Of a DNA stretch of 64,000 nt, positions 22,166 to 34,555 are shown in pieces. Both the position numbers and the translations under genes were made by a program. The notes under the pieces were generated by a model. The model saw only the letters and a program-made list of their open reading frames with translations. It ran no database searches and was not told where the DNA came from. Position 1 is the stretch's first letter. Every line of letters begins with the position of its first letter. This stretch comes from Stichopus chloronotus. Taxonomy: Eukaryota > Echinodermata > Holothuroidea > Aspidochirotida > Stichopodidae. Location: NCBI GenBank assembly GCA_021234535.1, contig CM037840.1, positions 1,735,801-1,799,800 on the forward strand, given 5' to 3'.

Positions 22166-25100
22166 ATGTCCGAAATTAACGTTGCTCGCTCCCCTCGAGG
22201 TATGTACACTTCTTGGAGGTAAATGACTCGTCGGTAATTATTATTTAGTTGTATTTGACAACTGACTGCCTGTGATATTGATAATGAATATGTGTCAGTT
22301 TTCTTCGTATTTACAGTACCGTACCCCTGTGCAAAAGTTTTACGTACTGTACATGGTACAGGACGTGTAGTACTGTACGAAGTTAGTGCTACTATAGACT
22401 TATGTACTGTATTGTCCTACTCCTAGTACGTACCAAGTAAAGAAACAGTACTGTACAGTATACTGTACTGTAGGCCTAAGGGCGTAAGGCTACTACTACT
22501 AGTAGTACTAGTATGTAACACAAGTATACAGTAGTTGGTTGCTTTCAGGCTTTGTAAAACAAAAGAAGTTATTTTCTGATGCTTTTTGTCATTTAATTCA
22601 GCGGAAATACTAAATGAAGTGAAAAAATAAAATGAATTACTAAATGTAATTCAGCTTTAGATGTGCTTTTCCTATGGTAACAAGTTCATGTATTTGAATT
22701 AGAATGTCATGTACAGTATTATGAGGTGGAAAATATTCATTCTGTAAATGTACCGGGGTTGACTTTGTTTGATCTGTTACTGTATTCCAGGCTGAACCTT
22801 GAGTAAATAGGTACCCAAACTTCAAAATTGCTGGATCTTCTGGGGACTTTTCTCCCTGATCTCCCACAGGGGTTTCCTCTGCCCCTTGGCAAATGGTGCA
22901 GCACTTTGCACCTGCATTGTGTGTAGGCTGGCACATAGATGTGGGTTTTATTCCACCGATTACATCCCTGATTTCCTCCATAAGGTAATGGGACCACTTG
23001 AACTACAATATGAGTGACAATATTATGCATGAAAAGTTAGATGTTGCAAAAAGAATGGTTGCATAAAATCTATTGGGCCATACCTAGCATGAATTTATAT
23101 TATATCTCTACTTTCCCTTATACTTCATGTCAATTGAATTCCAAATATTTACCCCACAATATGATAAACAGAGCTGGTTCTTTTTTTCTTTGTTTTGACC
23201 TGATTTTACAGTACCTATGATTTCACTTTGCTTGGTGTTGTATTTGTGTTTTGAGACAGAGACATACTGTAACGTTGAATATTTCCAGGCAATAAAGTTT
23301 GACATACAGTATCTTATTTACATGATGATACCCATTTTATACTTGATTAACTGAAATAAAGGCAAAGCTTTCATCCTTTGAGACGAGTTACAGTATGTGT
23401 ATGGGTCGATGGGATACAATAGCATGGCACTATCATCGGCGTGAGAGTACATGTATTACTTCATACCTTTAAACAATAATTCAAATGCAGTATGGTAAGA
23501 ATAATGAATTATGTTAGGTATACATAGAATGTATTATGGTTTCTTAATTGAAGTGCGGTCAAAGATTGGTATTAAAGCAAAGAAGAAGTGCTGTATGTTA
23601 GTATTAAAGCAAAGAAGACTTACATGTAAAAGTCTCAAAGAAGTACTTTCTCAATTTTAAATCGTATGCTTTTACAGTCTTTCAGTGTCATTGATGAATT
23701 TTGACATTTGACTTGAAGCAATATTCTAAACAATAACTCTGTTGACGCTGATTCAGTATTGCAGTGTTAGGAGAGCTTGGTGGCATTCACCTGTATTTTT
23801 AGCATAAAGGTTGACTTTAAAATACTGAAATTTGAAACATGTGTGTACCAGTGCAGGTGTGAACATTGAATTTTGGAAAACCTACATGTTCTTTATTAAT
23901 GTTTTGTTTGCTTTCTATCAAACAGTGGAAGTAACCATCAAGACAGAAGACCCTGATGAAGATATTCAATTAGATGCAAACAACTCCCTAGCAACAGGTA
24001 TATTTTCTATGTACAGTAATGTGTATCACAGATCTACCTATAAAAGTTTGTAATGCTCACGTAACATAATGAGACTAACCAAAGTTTGTTCCAAAATTTG
24101 AAAACTGCCATTTCATTGGGGTCACCAGAGGTCAAATACAGAACACCTTGTGCACACGGTATCTCCAGACAGGAGTGATGGATACTATTTATACTTCTTA
24201 TGCAGGCTTGTAATATCAAGAGGAAGAACCATATTGTTTTTGGTGCAGGTGAAAGGTCATTTGGGGTCACCAGTGTCAATTACTGAAACACTTGTGCATG
24301 TGATATTTTCAGATGGGAATCATGGATACTCTTCCTGTTATGGAGGATTGCCATATTGAGAGGAAGGAGAACCTTATTGTTTTTGTGGAGGTCATCAGGG
24401 GTCAAATTGTGAAAACGTTGTAAACACAATTTCTCAAGAAGAGAAGCATGGACAGATCTCATATTTTGTATGTAGATGTACTGCATTGAGTAGAAAAACC
24501 CTATTGTTTTCTGTTAGAGGTCAAAGGTCATTTTGGGTCAACAGAGATCATATTTTGAAAACCATGTAAACGTGATATCTTGAGAAAGGATGCTCAAGGG
24601 GAGATCTCATCTTTAGCATGTATGTGACCAAATTAGGTAGAGGATTCCTTTTGTTTTTAGTGGAGGTTACAGGTCATTTGGGGTCAACAGGGGTCAAACC
24701 TTGTAATCCCTAAATCTCAAGAAGGGAAGCTTGGACAGATCCCATATGAGTATAGAAGAATTCTGTTGTCTTTGGTGCAGGTTTAAGGTCATTTGAGGTG
24801 TATAAGGTGAAATTCTTATAAACATAAGTAGGGAAGCTTTTACAGGTGTCATATTCAGTATGTATGTGTACCTCATTGAGTACAAGAACCTTTTAGTTTG
24901 AAGTGGAGGTTAAAGGTCATAAATTGAGGTCAACATGGGTCAAATTGTGAAAACCTTATCAACATGTCATGATCTCAAAGACGGGAGCTTGTAGAGATCT
25001 CAAAATTGAAAGCACAGGTACTTTACATTAGCTTGGGACACATCCTAGTGCTATAATGTCAGGCTCAGAAAAATGCTCATCATTGGATCATCGAAACTAC

Positions 25101-28100
25101 AGTGCATTTTTGCATTCTGGTTTCATGGAGGTTAAAGGTCACATGAGATTTAGAAAAATTTGGTATACTTGTGGGCATTTTACATATCTCAAGAAGAGTA
25201 AGGTGTTTGAACTTAGAAATTTACATTGTCCTTTGTTTGTCTTTCGGTAATACGGACAAGGAACCTCAAAGTCATTTGGCTTTGTGAGGAGTCAAGGTTA
25301 TTTCACATCATTGGATATTTAAATAAAATAAAAAGTATTGTATTCATGAAATGTTAGTGAGCTTATGTATGTTTTTTAAGTAGTCTGTAGTACGTACTGT
25401 AAATCTCTCATGTTGTGTTCAGTAGAAGTTACCAAAGGTTACTGTCTGAAAATATTTGAAATAAAATATAGATGAATATCGGTTACACTTGAAGTTGGTC
25501 ATATTTTGCTTTGATTCCTTACTGTACATAGGGAGTCGGATACTTTGAACTGACATTAATAAGTGACAGTTAAAGATCAGTGGAGTTCATAACTTCAAGA
25601 GTCCATTACAGTATTTTAATATTTTTAAGTGTCTGAGCCTCAAAATTACAAAATTTTCCAAACAGAAATATTAAGGCAAAATAGCTTTTTTGTATTGGCT
25701 TTTGGAAATGGTCAATGTTTACTTGAAGTCAACAGAGAGAGTATTAGTCACCTATCTACATCAGCTGATCACAAAAGTGATGGAAAATGGATTAAATTAA
25801 TCAAATTTCACCTAAATTTTAGGACACAAGTTATAAATGTTGGATGCATGAATGGAAAGGTATAAATGTTATAACACTTTCCCCAATGTACTGTGACAAT
25901 GACATGAGGTGTATTTGGTAAAACTGTCCTGTTATGAATGTGAGAACCTGGTTCTTTCCTTTGTATGAGGTCAGAGGTCAGTTTGTTACAGTGAAGACTA
26001 ACATGTAAACTCTTTTTTAAGGGGTACAGTGTTTCCAAAATGTCAAAACTGAAAGTTGTAAATCTCTGATGAATTGATGATTGATTTTAATATTTGAATA
26101 GCACCAATCTGACAGGAACACCAATGCCGCCACTCACTGTACCTGATATCTTTGAAGCATTGTACTTAGTTAAAGTGTGTGTGCACCAACTGCAGATTTG
26201 AATATTGGATTTTGAAAAGCTAAATAAAATTCAATTTGCTTTCCATCATACAGTAAAAGTAACCATCAAGACAGAAGAACCCGATGAAGATGTTCACTTG
26301 GATGCAAGTAACTCCCTAGCAACAGGTGTGGTATCTATGTACAGTAATGTGTATCTCAGATCAACCTCTGAAAGTTTGTACTTCATGTTCCCATTACATC
26401 ATGAGATTAACCAGTGTTCAAGCTAGAATTTGAAAACTTTCATCTCAGGAATGCAACAGAATAAAGAAATTTCCATATCTTAGAGAAACAACGAAGGTTT
26501 CATTTTCCCCATGCATACAGTATGTGAAACACTACTTCACTGTGTAGAATACATAGACTTCTGTGAAGTTACTTGCACAGTAGCTTACCTCTTGTTAACT
26601 TCTTAGAACTTGAGGATAATATGACAACTATCTTTAAACACAAGGCTGGTACAGTACAGTATGTATGCACCAGTGTGTACTAGTAAAAGTGAAGGAAGTT
26701 GAGAAATACAAATAAATAAAATAATGACCTATTGAAAACAACACAATGGCCTATTTTTAAATTTGTAGATACAGTATCTCCAAGGAGATGTACTGTAACT
26801 ATTTGGTAAACTTTGTTCTTGTGTAAGCTAATTGTACTGGGATCACCTGGCCAGGTCTTACACCATGGTTTAAGGTATCATTTATTAAAGATAGGGTTTC
26901 ACACTAGTCTTGACATTTTCAAGTCTCCCAACTGCTAACCTCTAATCACTTCTACAGCCTGTATAGTTTCCCCCCTTGTGAAAACACAATCATATGAAAT
27001 GGATTGTTGGAGCAAATTTAGTAGTTAACTGTGGCAAGAAAGGATAGAATGCATTTTAAGGAATAAATGAATAGTTTGCAAAACTCATAGTGGTGTCGTC
27101 TCTATTACACCTTTGGTGACCAGGACATCTGCTTTTAGATGAAATGTCATGAAAAGGAGGAGTGGTAGATCATATGGATTACCATAGTTCTTAAATTGTC
27201 ATCACTCAATGATTCAAGGTTTTAATATGCAGTAAACCCCTTCCCTCTTCTTTTGCTCACTGTCAAAACTAAACTTAGTTAATGTCTAATGCTAGTTACT
27301 TATTGCATGTACCACACAAGTCACTTTTTTCACTATAGATAATTTGAATGTATAAACAGTATATTGTTCTCATCGATTTGTTAAAATAGGAACTGGGTAA
27401 ATTTTTCGTACCTGCTGGGTACTCGACAATCAAACAAACAAGAAAAAAAAAACAACAAAAAAACAAATTCAGCATTTGATGTTGAGTAGGTAAGCCTGGG
27501 TACTGTCCTGTGTATTTATGTCAAGGATATTACAGTAGATGGACAAAGAAGAACAAAGACTGCCCTAGAGCAGTGCAAGTGGTTTGTATGTTGAAGAAAA
27601 ATAGAACTTGTAATATTGAATACATACTAAAAACAAAACATACATTCTTATTACTTACTGTAAGTATTAAATATGACATGTATGCATGGTTTAGTAATTG
27701 AGTTATGAAGAAATGGCAACAATGATATCATGCAACAGATATTAGTGAGTGTTTTCACTAATTCCTTGAGGAAGTGTTTGACATCAATAAGGCACTTAAT
27801 GATAAGATACATCACATGAAATGACTTGAAATATTCTGACTGCTTAATGTTATGTAAATTAACAGTGTCAACATTCAAGAAACAAGAAGTATGTATCATC
27901 ATTCTGGTTTGAACTTCCTTTCAGATAATGACGGAGAATCCATCTCGTGTGTTCAAGAGCACCCACAGGTCAGAGAAGAAGAATCAGAATGGGGGGAACC
28001 AGATCAGAGCATCTCATGTAATCCAGATATCAGTTTAGAGGATGGAGCCATTGATGAAGATGCATCTTCAGAGAATGTCAACTTACTAGAGAGACCAAAT

Positions 28101-30023
28101 GTGGAATGTCTGGATCCTGGAAGAGATGACACTCTAGAGGAAAGCAGAGATGAAATTATTAAACCTAATAAAGATACTTTTTCTTTCATAGCAGTAGATG
28201 GTAGTACATTGGAGAAGCCCATTCCTTGTAGTTATTGTGAAAAAAGATTGGATGCTAAACAAGATGATGGAAATCATGAAAGCAAACTTTTGGGAGAGAA
28301 ATCTGTTCAGTGCAGTTGTGAGAAAAGATCCATAACTAAACATCCTTTGGTATCTCATGAAATACCACAAACAAGTGAGAAACCTTTTCAGTGTCGGTAT
28401 TGTGAGAAAATGTTCTCTTGTAGTTCAAAAGCAAAATTCCATGAATGCTCTCATGCTGTTAAGAGACCATTTCAGTGCAGTTATTGCGAGGAAACATACA
28501 AATTTAAATCTGAAATGATAAGACATGAACTCACACACACAAAAGAGAGACCTTTTCATTGTGGGTTTTGTGACAAAGCATTCAATGCCAAGACATCATT
28601 AGTACGTCATGAAAAACTGCATACGGGAGAAAAACCATTTCAGTGTAGTTATTGTGAGAAAAGATTCATAGCAAAACAGAAGTTGGTCATACACGAACGC
28701 ACACATACAGGAGAGAAACCATATCAGTGTAGTTACTGTGAGAAAAGATTCGCATGTACTCCAGCAGCCAAAGTCCATGAACGCATTCATACAGGCGAGA
28801 GACCTTTCCAATGTAATTATTGTGAGAAAAGATTTATTGTTAAAACACAATTAATGTATCATGAAAGAATACATACAGGATATAGACCATTTCAGTGTAG
28901 TCATTGTGAGAAAAGATTCAAAAGAAAACAGGATTTGACGCAACATGAAGGTACACATACCGCCGAGCGACCTTTTCAGTGTGGTTTTTGTGAGAAAAGA
29001 TTCAGCGCTAAAAGGTGTGTAGTTGTCCATGAAAGAATACATACAGGAGAGAGACCTTTCCAGTGTACTTATTGTGAGAAAAAATTCAAAACAAAACAGG
29101 CACTGATAATGCATGAGCGTTCACATACAGGAGAGAGACCTTTTCCGTGTAGTTTCTGTGAGAGAAGGTTCTCCAGTAGTTCAAAAGCAAAGAGTCATGA
29201 ACAGACCCACACAAGGGAGAAACTCTTTCAGTGTAGTTACTGTGAGAAAAGATTCCTTACGAACTCACAGTTGGTATACCATGAAAGAACACATACAGGA
29301 GAGAGACCATTTGAGTGTAGTCATTGTCAGAAAAGATTCAAAAGGAAACAGGAATTGAGGAGACATGTATCCGTACATACGAAAGAAAAGCTTTTTCAGT
29401 GTGGAGTTTGTGAGAAAACAGTCAAAACTAAACAATCTTTAGTACGCCACGAAAGAACACATTCTGGAGAGAGACCTTTTCAGTGTGGGTTTTGTGAGAA
29501 AACGTTCAAGACTGATGCATCTTTAGTTTTCCATGAAAAAGTTCATGCCGAAGAAAGACCATTTCAGTGTAGTTACTGCCCAAAAACATTCAAAACAAAT
29601 AGTTGGTTGAAGAATCATGAGCGAATACATACAGGACTTCAGTGTCGTTTTTGTGAGGAAAGATTCGTAGCAGAAGAGGCTCTGACAGTACATGAACGTA
29701 TACATACTGAAGAGAGACCATTTCAGTGTAGTTATTGTGAGAAAAAATTTGTTGCAAAAGAGACCCTGACAGTCCATGAACGCATACATACAGGAGAGAA
29801 ACCTTTTCAATGTAGCCATTGTGAGGAAAGATTTGTGGCAAAACAGGGGTTGGCAATGCATGAACTCATGCATACAACAGAGAGACAATTTCAGTGTAGT
29901 TACTGTGATAAAAGGTTCCTGGCAAAAAAGGGACTAATAATACATGAAAGGATACACACAGGAGAGAGGCTTTTAAATGATCATGGTACAGAGGCCTTAT
30001 CCATAGAGATATTGTGGGAATAG
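22166..30023 (+). CDS. C2H2 zinc-finger protein, about 21 tandem fingers (3-4 coding exons)
   Basis: Exons: 22166-22199 (MSEINVARSPR, G at -3, GTATGT donor), 23926-23997 (72 nt), an optional extra copy 26254-26325 (72 nt), and 27925-30023. All introns are phase 1, giving 734 aa with one 72-nt exon or 758 with both. The 72-nt exon encodes VEVTIKTEDPDEDIQLD: IKTE fits the SUMO consensus and is followed by an acidic tail. The last exon first encodes ~85 acidic residues (VREEESEWGEPD), then 21 finger units of 28 residues, C-x2-C-x12-H-x3-H with linkers such as HTGERPFQC. Units 1-2 (CSYCEKRLDAKQ, QCSCEKRS) lack proper Cys/His spacing; units 3-21 look intact apart from small changes. The architecture predicts a nuclear DNA-binding regulator; target and partners are unknown. 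The frame is open upstream of ATG 22166, so the start is not certain. A damaged duplicate lies at 40155-43176. Confidence 0.8.
22308..22520. repeat. GTAC-rich palindromic cluster in intron 1
   Basis: Dense GTACTGTAC / TACAGTACTGTACAG palindromes over about 200 bp, ending in a CTACTACTACTAGTAGTACTAG palindromic run. Milder versions occur at 8905, 18840, 39240 and 43670. No function is assigned. Confidence 0.6.
22640..22981 (-). other. 113-codon ORF antisense in intron 1 of the zinc-finger gene (uncertain)
   Basis: ATG-initiated frame with mixed composition (KFGYLFTQGSAWNTVTDQTK) and a CCTICQGAEE segment. No family is recognised, and a second minus-strand frame overlaps it at 22737-23030, so chance is likely. 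No splice or poly(A) evidence was found. Confidence 0.15.
24100..25290. repeat. degenerate tandem array of AGGTCA-containing ~115-145-bp units
   Basis: Eight or nine diverged units each contain GGTCATTTGGGGTCA-like sequence, then CAAATTGTGAAAACCTT, a CTCAAGAAGGGAAGCTTGGA-like segment and an ACC-TATTGTTTT block. The half-site blocks lie near 24112, 24247, 24390, 24519, 24665, 24783, 24908, 25130 and 25262. One unit contains a perfect AGGTCAAAGGTCA direct repeat (24518-24530). The array lies in the intron after exon 2 of the zinc-finger gene. Confidence 0.65.
26254..26325 (+). CDS. duplicated 72-nt cassette exon of the zinc-finger gene
   Basis: It has a CATACAG acceptor, encodes VKVTIKTEEPDEDVHLD, and ends ...GCAACAG with a GTGTGG donor. 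Length and phase match exon 23926-23997, so it can replace that exon or add to it without a frameshift. About 100 bp of downstream intron (CTATGTACAGTAATGTGTAT) is also duplicated, as it is at 40227-40330. It may be an alternative exon, a serial exon or an unused duplicate. Confidence 0.6.
26326..27924. other. last intron of the zinc-finger gene with a dispersed repeat copy
   Basis: 26880-27000 is a weak copy of the repeat at 7580 and 33540 (CAAGTCTCCCAACTGCTAACCTCTA...). About 27715-27890 resembles 41280-41510, showing that the duplication giving the second zinc-finger locus included intron sequence. Confidence 0.45.
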
Positions 30024-30834
30024 ATGAACCTCAAACATCAGTGTAGAGGAAATTCAATGAAAGCACATATAGAGGGGACAGGGAATTTTGTATTGAGATG
30101 CAAGTTTGTGGAGAGTATGAGGATCAAGTCAGTCAAGTATGCATGTAGAGTGACATTAAAGCTGTATGATACTAAGCATTGTTATCTGTTAGACATAGAA
30201 CATTTTCTTGGCACTAGAAATTTTGCTCTTGGATTGTGTGTAAATTTAGTTTTTATCATATTCTATGTATGCTGATGTAATCTAGTTAAAAAGTAAAAAA
30301 TGGGCAGTGTTTCTGATGCACGAAACTGTTGTTATTGAAAATTCAAAGATTTGTTCAGTAATTCTGATAACAGTACAATCAGCATGGTAACAGCAAAGTT
30401 TAATTGTGAAAGTAGTTACAGTATTGTGTGTAAGGACAATATATTAATTTTAAGGACCTGTTGTACCTGTTATCGTAATTCATCGATGCAAGGTCAAGTT
30501 TAGTTGTAAGTATATCTTTTGCAAACACCGTGAATTGATAGAGTAGGTTGTTTTGTTGAGTGGTAACAATTGTGAGCTGAATCCCTGGCATTTCTGCCTG
30601 AAATACCTCAGAGTGGCAATAACAGTTTTTCTAAGTTGAGAAGATCACAGAACAACCACTCAGCCACTAAGAAAATTCGCCAGTACACGACAGTTTCCAA
30701 GACTTTACAGAATAGGTCTTTCACTGTGAGAATACCGCCAAGATACAGAACAGATCTTGCACATTGCAAAAATACAGACTGCTCGCGGTTTTACTAATGT
30801 TGCACGTTGCGAGGATACACTTTGCTCACAGAGA
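30024..30834 (+). other. 3' flank of the zinc-finger gene
   Basis: No clear AATAAA was found; ATTAAA near 30155 is a possible signal. From 30700, short TTGCACATTGC / GTTGCACGTTGC motifs precede the inverted-repeat element. Confidence 0.3.
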
Positions 30835-31778
30835 TTATGGCAAGCCAAATGTGCAATAATTAAAAAATCCAGGTTGATCATCAGGTTACTCAGGTTTATC
30901 ACTCGATGAACCAGATCTGTCAGTCAGTGAGCATGGATTATCTTTAACAATCTAGGTTTACAGGTAGAAAATAGAGATTTATCAAAACTACAAATTGATA
31001 AAGCTGGATTATTGGTCACTTAACCGGGATTATTGACCGATAAACCTGGAGTATCAAAATTATTCGAAGAAACGTGGTTTATCGACCAGGAATCCATGTT
31101 TATTGGTGATAATCCCGGATTACTGAGGGTAATCTAGGATCATTGGGTGACCATTGAGGATTATTTGGTGATCATCAAAGTTTATCTCTCGATAATCCTG
31201 GATTGTCGTTGATAAACCTGGTTTATCAGTCAATAGTCCAAGTGTATCAGAATTACTTTGATAAACCAATAATCCAAGATTCCAGGCAATGATCCAGATT
31301 GAGCTGCTGATTTTCCAGGTTGATTTGTCCATAATCCATGTTTTTTCAAGTCATTTGTGACATTTCTGGTTTATCAGTAGATCGACATGGATTATCAAAA
31401 TAATTTTGATTATTCAGGTTTATTGAATTGTACAAGGCACAGGTAGAGTAATACTTTGATCCTGCACTTAATCTGCAATTTAAGTAACAAAATGAGATGC
31501 GCTAACAGTTGGTATGGTGCGCATATTTATGGCAAGCCAAATGTGCAATATTTGGAAATCCAGGATTATCATTCGAGAATCAAGGTTTATCACTTAATCC
31601 AGGACTATCAGTTGACAAACAGTTGACTATCAATTTTGATAGTCCAGGTGTATCTGTCAATAAATGAAGGTCATTACAGATAATTCAGGTTTTTTTTTCA
31701 GGTTTATCAAGTGATAAACCTGGATTGCCAAGTGATGTACCTGGGTTTTCGAGTTATTGCACATTAAGCTTGCCATAA
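30835..31778. mobile_element. 944-bp inverted-repeat element filled with a short degenerate tandem repeat
   Basis: The left end (from TTATGGCAAGCC) and right end (...AAGCTTGCCATAA) are 25-bp inverted repeats with two mismatches. They are flanked by GAGA on both sides (30831-30834 and 31779-31782). A third copy of the left end lies inside in direct orientation (31527-31551). The interior is a degenerate ~25-35-bp array of GATAAACCTGG, GGATTATC and TGGTTTATC motifs on both strands (about 30880-31420 and 31560-31745). It is non-coding. The superfamily is not assigned. Confidence 0.7.
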
Positions 31779-31782
31779 GAGA

Positions 31783-33060
31783 TTATGACAGGTTACAGAT
31801 CTCGCACATTGCGAACAATAGTTAGGTTCCATAGGACTTTATGAGGGTGTATTCAGATTGTATACATGGCTGTACTGATAATATAAAAGTAGCATTATCT
31901 GTTTATTTTGTATGACAGTGCAGTTCTTATTGTCATTTCTTAACTACATTTCTTTCTTTTGATTTTTCTTGTTTCTGACAATGCAATCATTTTAACAAGT
32001 TAGAACTGAAGAGAGACTTTTTTAACAAAGTTCTTGTAGACCTGTTCAACGCCTCTTTGCCTGTTTGTTAAGACTGCGTTTATCTGGTCAACTGATGGTT
32101 GGTCATTATACTATGCACGCAAGTACAGTCAGTGCACTCTGTGTTCGAATGTTAGATTATACAGTACATACGTACTGGCTCGCGGTGTAAACTTCTTTCC
32201 TTTTCTGTTCTTGCAAATTCTTGGCATTTTTAAGCTCTCAGGTTGTCCAAAAGAAGCCCATATTGTTGAACTAACCAAAAAAAGAGGAGAAATCACGCAT
32301 GTTAGCTATCCTTATGTACTGGTATATAGGGTTATGATTGGTTAACTAGCCTTGGGGTAGGAAGCATAGGGCTCCCCCCCCCCCCCCCTCCTCGCCTCAA
32401 AAGGCTCAAATCACCAGTAGCCTTTCCACCTTTTTTGTTTTCATCCTGACCATTATACTATTGGGCTTAATATTTCACAGTCATTGGTAATTTATCATTT
32501 GTTGCATGCAAAATTTGGAAAAGATATCCAACAGTATATCCACATATAGTTTACATAAAGCACAACTTGACGCTAGTCCATAATGAAAATGGCTTCTGCA
32601 GGCAGTGTAATAAACGCTGCGTAATGTTTATAACCAGGACGAATGGGGAAAATAGATTTTCTTAAAAAGTTAAAGGAAATTTATCAGTCGACCCAAATTT
32701 ATTCTGAAGCATCAGCTAAATCTTACAATATCTCCTTTATACCTTGCAAATATCTTTCACGATATTCAAAACTAATGCATATCCAAAGTTAACAAATATA
32801 TTGCATAAATTTAGCAGTAAAGTAACAAAAAATATTGTCACTTGATGCAAAAGAGCCACCCATGAGTTAGGATAGGGGACTATACTAACACAAATTGGGG
32901 TGACTTTGTTTTCCCTTGAAAATTGCTTCTAAGTCAAGGTTACGTTCATGAACAAGGGTGAAGATCACAAGGACCACAGTTATTTTGTCCAGTCGTCCTG
33001 GTAAAAAAAAGAAGTAAGCAGAAAACTGTGCTATGAATATTATTTCATTATGTCATTACA
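31783..33060. other. intergenic, C14 run, no gene
   Basis: AT-rich. A run of 14 C lies at 32374-32387 within CTCCC...CTCCTCGCC. No coding signature was found. Confidence 0.35.
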
Positions 33061-33232
33061 CACCTAGTCCTCACAAAATACTCATAATGTGCAAAAGTTA
33101 GTTCTCGAGAAGACCTATTCCGCATGCTAGAACATGATGTGATATCAAAATACCATATTGGTTGGGGTATGTTCCTCTCGAGAAGGGATAAACATGTATG
33201 ATAATATGTGAGAAGTGGGTGCGTTACACATC
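33061..33232 (+). mobile_element. ~160-bp dispersed repeat, copy 2
   Basis: Same order of motifs as 12291-12445, with two CTCGAGAAG sites and ATGATAATATGTGAGAAG at the right. The left end is CACCTAGTCCTCACA. Confidence 0.65.
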
Positions 33233-34370
33233 CAATCCATATAACATCCATAATAACGTGTCATACCTTTTAACACTTATTAAAGACAAAGACTCAACAC
33301 CAAGGTGTTTAGCTACCAACATTTCCAGAGAATGTGACACAAAACTCGAAACGACTGATTAAATTAAGATATAAATGAATAAATTTATCTTTGGTTTTAA
33401 CAAGCCGATCGCATGCAAATGAACTGAAGGACCCAGGTCTAAACTAGATATGGAGTTTCCTGAAATAGCCAGCCATAAATTTCGACAAACTCGGCTCTAC
33501 AGATGACTTTGAAGCACGGCAATCAGTCCTAGTAACAGCTCCTTGCCTAGTGCCTGCAGACAGTTTCAATTTTCCCAACCATTTGGGTCTAGTTCCTTCA
33601 AGCCTATCTAAAATTCCTCCAAATGTGTAATAAAAGCAGGTTGTATACTGTGAAACATGGAGTTACTTTACTCTCCATCATTCAAATTTGCTGGCAATCA
33701 AAAAGTAGAGACAGTTGAGATTGTTGCTACCCCCAAGCAAAAAAAAAAATATATATATATAGGTTGGGGTGATGAGTTAACGTTTCTGCCATCCCCAACC
33801 TTTCCCAAGACGCGATTAAAGAGAAAAACTCATTACCGTAGACAGTTTCAATTCTTCCAACCATTAGTCCCTTTTTAGGAAAATTTTGCTTTCCGGAAGC
33901 TAAAAGTGTATAGCTTAGAGTGATAAATTATTGTCTTTAAGTTTGACTCGGACTGAGTCTTGACTGAATATGAGTTACAAAATTGTCATATTTTGCCAGT
34001 GAAAGTCGAAAACGTTATAGCTGTCATGAAAACATTGTTTTTCTTTGAAGGATCCTTTCAAGGATTACCTTTGTATTAGATTGCAATTTATCAATATCGT
34101 ACAGCATCTCCCATTCAGGTTGAGACCTGCTGGAGAAAACCTTATAGCTACGTTAATCGACCTTGAAAAACACACAATGTTACTGATTGGATTGAAACAC
34201 CCTTTTCTTTTAAGTTTTCTGACCCGAATTCTTTTTTTTTTCTATAAACTTAACCCTCTGTGGGTGATATTAAAGAATAAGCTTGATCAAAATTTACAGC
34301 CGCATTATATTTTGATGTACAATACGGTATGAACGAAAACTTTTACAAGAAAAGACAGCGTCTTACCATG
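33233..34370. repeat. intergenic with dispersed repeat (copy at about 33540-33930)
   Basis: Contains GCAGACAGTTTCAATTTTCC and, about 280 bp on, a second GTAGACAGTTTCAATTCTTC block followed by TTTTGCTTTCCGGAAGC. These match 7620-7860. No gene is seen; the ORF 34045-34332 has no family signature. Confidence 0.45.
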
Positions 34371-34555
34371 CAGTGGCGTAGCCAACGAGAGTGGATCCGT
34401 TTGAAGAGCGCCCCCACAAAAATTTGGGGGACGTAATGTTGAAAACTAAAGGAAGGGAAAAACGAACAGAGGAAAGAGGGATGATAAATGACGGAGTTTG
34501 GGATAGTTGCATCGTAGGCCTTATCTGAGGGGAAGAGTGGGAGGGGGGGGGGGGG
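34371..34555. mobile_element. hAT-like left end with G13 (partial)
   Basis: Begins CAGTGGCGTAGCCAACGAG, the CAG...GTAGCC end type of the elements at 5860 and 6089, and continues through a GCGCCCCCAC segment to a G13 run (34543-34555). No right end was found. Confidence 0.45.

Noticed and set aside
28004..29888. Long minus-strand ORFs with repeated CYESFLTITTLKW-like units
   Set aside because: They are the antisense of the zinc-finger array and recur with the 84-nt finger period.
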